From CAYMKL01 sp964390805 (lineage in GTDB: Bacteria > Chloroflexota > Anaerolineae > VGOG01), in contig CAYMKL010000102.1 of the NCBI GenBank assembly GCA_964390805.1, forward strand, positions 1-24,988: a DNA stretch of 24,988 nucleotides, read 5' to 3'. Positions within the stretch are counted from its first letter, which is position 1. The number at the start of each line of letters is the position of its first letter. The translations under genes and the position numbers were made by a program. Below the pieces are notes generated by a model. That model was not told the DNA's origin. It was given only the letters and a program-made list of their open reading frames with translations, and did not search any database. Positions 22,002-24,988 of this stretch are shown here, in pieces.

Positions 22002-22913
22002 CTACCTGCGCGCCCTGGGGTCGAAGACATCCCGAAATCCATCGCCAAGCATGTTGAAGCCAAACACGGTCAAGAACATGGCAAGCCCAGGAAAGGTGGA
22101 ATACCACCAGCCGTAGGGAAGAAACGCCCGACCTTTGGAGATCATGGCTCCCCACTCGGGAACCGGCGGCTGAGCTCCCACCCCGATGAAGCCTAGCGCG
22201 GCCAGGTTGAGGACGGCGAAACCGAAATCCATGGAGGCCTTCACCACGATGGCCGACAGACAGTTGGGCAAGATGTGGGTGAAGATGATGCGGGGGCGAC
22301 TGGCGCCGAGGCAGTGCGCTGCTTCGACGTAGTCCTCCTCGCGTATGGAAAGCACCTGGGCCTGCACCAGGCGACAGTAGCCAGGCCACCACATGATGGA
22401 TAGGGCTGTCACGGCGTGGAGGATGCTGGGGCCCAGAGCAGCAGTAATGGCCAGGGCCAGGAAGATGCCCGGCATGGTCAACATGATGTCGGTGAGGCGC
22501 ATGATGACTTCGTTGACCAAGCCGCCGAAGTAGCCCGCGATGCCACCCAGGATGATGCCGATGAGGCCACCCACCAACACGATCACCATTCCTGCCACCA
22601 GCGAGGTTTGAGTCGCCCAGACGGTCCGCGTGAAGATGTCGCGCCCGTATTCGTCGGTGCCGAAGAGATTTTCGCGACTAGGCCCCTGCAAACGGTTCTC
22701 GACGTGCGTGGTAAAGCCGGCATCGTCCGGATATGGCACCCAGGATCTACCGGCAAAGGCTACAATGAGAAGAAAGACGATAATGGCTACACCAACGATG
22801 GAGAGACGACTTTGTCGAAAACGGTACAGACCCCGCTTCCACTCATCAATAAGGCCCTGGTTTTCTGCTTGCCAACGGCCCCACCAACCTCGGGCCTCAA
22901 CCAATGCACTCAT
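22002..22913 (-). CDS. dppC: Dipeptide/oligopeptide ABC transporter permease DppC
   Basis: A 303-residue membrane protein from ATG 22913, with GGGAGC upstream. It has the N-terminal OppC region before the first membrane helix (LSIVGVAIIVFLLIVAFAG, about 37-55), the periplasmic string LFGTDEYGRDIFTRTVWATQ typical of DppC/OppC, then about five further helices. The cytosolic EAA loop EAAHCLGASRPRIIFTHILP contacts the ATPases. The end (GWWYSTFPGLAMFLTVFGFN, LGDGFRDVFDPRAR) is family-typical. It forms the channel with DppB. A 99-bp gap with a palindromic repeat separates it from dppB. Confidence 0.95.
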   Translation of the reverse strand: MSALVEARGWWGRWQAENQGLIDEWKRGLYRFRQSRLSIVGVAIIVFLLIVAFAGRSWVPYPDDAGFTTHVENRLQGPSRENLFGTDEYGRDIFTRTVWATQTSLVAGMVIVLVGGLIGIILGGIAGYFGGLVNEVIMRLTDIMLTMPGIFLALAITAALGPSILHAVTALSIMWWPGYCRLVQAQVLSIREEDYVEAAHCLGASRPRIIFTHILPNCLSAIVVKASMDFGFAVLNLAALGFIGVGAQPPVPEWGAMISKGRAFLPYGWWYSTFPGLAMFLTVFGFNMLGDGFRDVFDPRARR

Positions 22914-22938
22914 AAGCTCCCTGCCCCATTGCCGAAAA

Positions 22939-22995
22939 CTTAATGCTCAAAGGCCCGTCCTCGGGCCGCCCCGGGGACGGGGCTCAGAGCTTAAG
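22939..22995. repeat. 57-bp palindromic repeat, copy 2 (reverse orientation to copy 1)
   Basis: Same sequence as 14724-14780 read on the opposite strand, with about four differences. Arms CCCGTCC and GGACGGG form a GC-rich hairpin. It fills most of the dppB-dppC gap. Confidence 0.8.
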
Positions 22996-23012
22996 TTTGC
23001 GCTCATAGCTCC

Positions 23013-24026
23013 CTACCCATACCGGATCCGCGGATCAATCACTCCATAAGAGATGTCAACCAGCAGGTTGACGGTGGTAAACAGCAGCCCCACAAACAGA
23101 GCAATGCCCATGACGGGTTGAAAATCCAAGGTCATGGCGGATTTTACAGCGTATAAGCCGATGCCTGGCCAGTCAAAGACAGTCTCTATCATGACCGACC
23201 CGCTCAACTGCCAACCGAAAAGAAACCCCAGCATAGCAACTGTGGCAATGAGGGCGTTCTTGAGCACGTACTTGAAGAGGATCACTCGCTCCGGCAGGCC
23301 GCTGGCTCGGGCCATGGTGACGAAATCCCGCTGCATCACCTCCAGGATGTCTGCCCTCAGTAGTCTGGTGATCAAGGCTATACCGATCAAGGACTGGCAG
23401 AAGGCGGGCAGTGCGATGTGCTTCAAGGCGATGCCAAACTTGTGCAAGTCGGCCGCCAGCAGGCTGTCCACCAGCAACATGCCGGTCACATTGGGAGGAA
23501 AAGGAGTGCGGGGATCGAAGCGTCCACTGATGGGCAACAGATGCAGCGTCATCCCCAGAAGCAACTGCAAGAGCATACCTAGCCAAAAGACGGGCATGCT
23601 GATAGAGGAGAGAGCAACCATCCTGGACGCCTGGTCAGGCCACCTATCCCTGAAAACAGCAGCAGCCATGGCCATCGGCACCCCAATGACTACCCCCAGG
23701 ATGGTGGAGACAACCACCAACTCGAACGTGGCGGGGAAGAATCGTTTCAGATCCATCGAGACTGGATGGCGGTTCATCATGGATGTCCCGAGGTTCCCCC
23801 GGAGGACACCCTGCATGTAACTAAGGTACTGTACCAGCAGAGGCTGGTCGAGACCGAATTCCTCCTCCAGCTTGTGGATCTGTTCCGCCGTAGCCTGCGG
23901 CCCGGCGGCCAGCCTGACCGGATCCCCCGGCACCAGATGGGAGATGGAGAAAGTCACAATAGACAAACCGATCAGCACCGGTATGATTAACAGCAGTCGC
24001 CGTATCAAGTAGTAACGAAGTCCCAC
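23013..24026 (-). CDS. dppB: Dipeptide/oligopeptide ABC transporter permease DppB
   Basis: A 337-residue membrane protein from GTG 24026, with AAGG upstream. It starts with the typical YLIRRLLLIIPVLIGLSIVTF helix, then FSISHLVPGDP and EEFGLDQPLLVQYLSYMQG of the DppB/OppB N-terminal region. Six membrane segments are visible, and the EAA-type loop (FVTMARASGLPERVILFKYV) precedes the last helices. The C-terminus LLVDISYGVIDPRIRYG is the family ending. It pairs with DppC in the cytoplasmic membrane to import short peptides delivered by the upstream binding protein. Confidence 0.95.
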   Translation of the reverse strand: MGLRYYLIRRLLLIIPVLIGLSIVTFSISHLVPGDPVRLAAGPQATAEQIHKLEEEFGLDQPLLVQYLSYMQGVLRGNLGTSMMNRHPVSMDLKRFFPATFELVVVSTILGVVIGVPMAMAAAVFRDRWPDQASRMVALSSISMPVFWLGMLLQLLLGMTLHLLPISGRFDPRTPFPPNVTGMLLVDSLLAADLHKFGIALKHIALPAFCQSLIGIALITRLLRADILEVMQRDFVTMARASGLPERVILFKYVLKNALIATVAMLGFLFGWQLSGSVMIETVFDWPGIGLYAVKSAMTLDFQPVMGIALFVGLLFTTVNLLVDISYGVIDPRIRYG

Positions 24027-24069
24027 GGTTTACCTTCTCTTGTTCAACTCGTGTCATTGCGAGTCTTCC

Positions 24070-24240
24070 CCTCACCCCCGCCCTCTCCCCAAAGGGGAGA
24101 GGGGGCAAGTCCCCTCTCCCTCGCAGGGAGAGGGTTAGGGTGAGGGTATGATGTTTCTACCCAGAAACTTCTGCTCTCCCCAACAGAGCGAGGGGGCAAG
24201 TCCCCTCTCCCTCACAGGGAGAGGGTTAGGGTGAGGGTGG
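24070..24240. repeat. Two tandem copies of a 48-bp GC-rich repeat in the dppA-dppB gap
   Basis: A 48-bp unit (agggggcaag, tcccctctccctc, then cagggagagggttagggtga) occurs at 24100-24147 and 24191-24238 with a single difference. Inner ccctctccc/gggagaggg pairs can form hairpins, and a further ctctcccc/ggggagag palindrome precedes copy 1. This kind of agggttagggtgaggg repeat is a common dispersed intergenic sequence in bacteria. The whole 259-bp gap 24027-24285 holds no gene. Confidence 0.8.
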
Positions 24241-24285
24241 ACTGGTGGTGAGGGAGGATTCCCTCCCTCACCTCCAAGCTATCCG

Positions 24286-24988
24286 CTAAGCCTCTTCTAT
24301 CCACAAAGGCCAGAAGTCCACGGCGATGTATCCCGTGTACTCGTAGCCCTTGACCCGGTCCGAGAAGCCGAGCATGTTGGGCATGGTGTAGAGCATGATG
24401 GCCGGAATATCCTCCATGACCATCCGCTGCATGTCCTTGACCATTCCCAAGCGGGCTTCCGCATCAGATGTCCCCTCGGCCTTCTCCAGAAGCGCATCAA
24501 ACTCGGGGTTCTTGTGGAAGCAAGCCGACTGGAAGCTGCCTCCCTCCGGCTTGTCCCAGAAGGGAGAGTAGTACTGGTACCTGAACCACTGCGTGGCCAC
24601 CGGCCCCAGATCATCGAAGACGGCGATGGTGTCCGCCCCGGTTTCTGGGTGGGTGGACATGGCCACCATGTCCGGCCAGACCTTGGGAACCAGATTCACC
24701 GTGATGCCGAACTGCGCCAGAGGCTCAGCCAGCATCGTGCCCATGGCCTCCTCGAAGGGCAAGCCGGTCACGTAGATGAAGTCTATATCCAGTCCCCCAT
24801 CTGCCCAGGGTGTCTTGGCCAGATATTCCCTGGCTTTGTCCAAATCCTGACGATAGACTGGCTGGGCGCTGGGGTCATGGCCTGGTACGCCATCGGGCAG
24901 ACAGCCCGTAATCAGGGGACACAGCTCCGGCCCACCTTGCGTGGCGACGAATCCGTCGTAGTCAAAGGCATGGGCCATGAACTTGCGG
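24286..24988 (-). CDS. Peptide ABC transporter substrate-binding protein (SBP family 5), 5' part outside window
   Basis: The last 233 or so codons of a family 5 extracellular solute-binding protein; the frame is open to the right edge and the true start and signal peptide lie outside. Strings such as AHAFDYDGFVATQGG, YRQDLDKAREYLAKTPWADG, MLAEPLAQFGITVNLVPKVW and MEDIPAIMLYTMPNMLGFSD are typical of the C-terminal lobe of DppA/OppA-type proteins. It should bind peptides (or a nickel or other ligand in some members) outside the membrane and pass them to DppBC. It is the first visible gene of the importer operon. The ligand cannot be predicted from this part. Confidence 0.9.
   Translation of the reverse strand, partial: RKFMAHAFDYDGFVATQGGPELCPLITGCLPDGVPGHDPSAQPVYRQDLDKAREYLAKTPWADGGLDIDFIYVTGLPFEEAMGTMLAEPLAQFGITVNLVPKVWPDMVAMSTHPETGADTIAVFDDLGPVATQWFRYQYYSPFWDKPEGGSFQSACFHKNPEFDALLEKAEGTSDAEARLGMVKDMQRMVMEDIPAIMLYTMPNMLGFSDRVKGYEYTGYIAVDFWPLWIEEA

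Overview
This is a bacterial chromosome segment. Its gene content and its many palindromic intergenic repeats suggest a Chloroflexota (Anaerolineae-like) organism, but there is no rRNA or phylogenetic marker in the window, so this is an inference. Every gene reads on the minus strand except one NYN-domain gene.

Right part (about 24988 to 15742): a dipeptide/oligopeptide ABC importer in the order SBP (cut by the right edge), dppB, dppC, dppD, dppF. The importer operon is interrupted between dppD and dppF. Directly after dppD lie three tightly overlapping genes that look visibly richer in A+T than their neighbours: A (231 aa), B (327 aa, a probable PD-(D/E)XK nuclease) and C (413 aa, acidic linker). 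Next come a 44-codon stub of a dppF 5' end, a 99-bp element with 15-bp inverted ends, and gene D (226 aa, possibly a degenerate 2H phosphoesterase). The intact dppF follows. I read A-B-C as an inserted, probably defence-type module that I cannot assign to a named system.

Middle part (15622 to 3859): a catabolic cluster transcribed in the same direction. It holds a nitroreductase, a DUF6092-like small protein, a short HyuA-type hydantoinase/oxoprolinase subunit, two DUF917 proteins, an Asp/Glu/hydantoin racemase, a cytosolic reductive-dehalogenase-like Fe-S protein, an M29-type aminopeptidase, a HAD phosphatase, a proline-iminopeptidase-like hydrolase and an N-acyl-D-amino-acid deacylase. With the peptide importer, this suggests uptake and breakdown of peptides, D-amino-acid derivatives or cyclic amides (hydantoin/5-oxoproline-like). 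The exact substrate is unknown.

Left part (3858 to 1): an accessory zone with a SAM methyltransferase, a plus-strand NYN-domain gene with a strong promoter and a structured leader, and a PLP-dependent group II decarboxylase cut by the left edge. Three roughly 95-120 bp fragments of the dppD 3' end, all in the same orientation, separate these genes. The genuine dppD 3' end likewise borders the A-B-C insertion. Accessory genes bracketed by copies of one gene's 3' end are the most unusual structural signal here.

Intergenic regions hold several families of palindromic repeats and at least one gene remnant (GH127 3' end). No tRNA, rRNA, CRISPR array, transposase or integrase was recognised.
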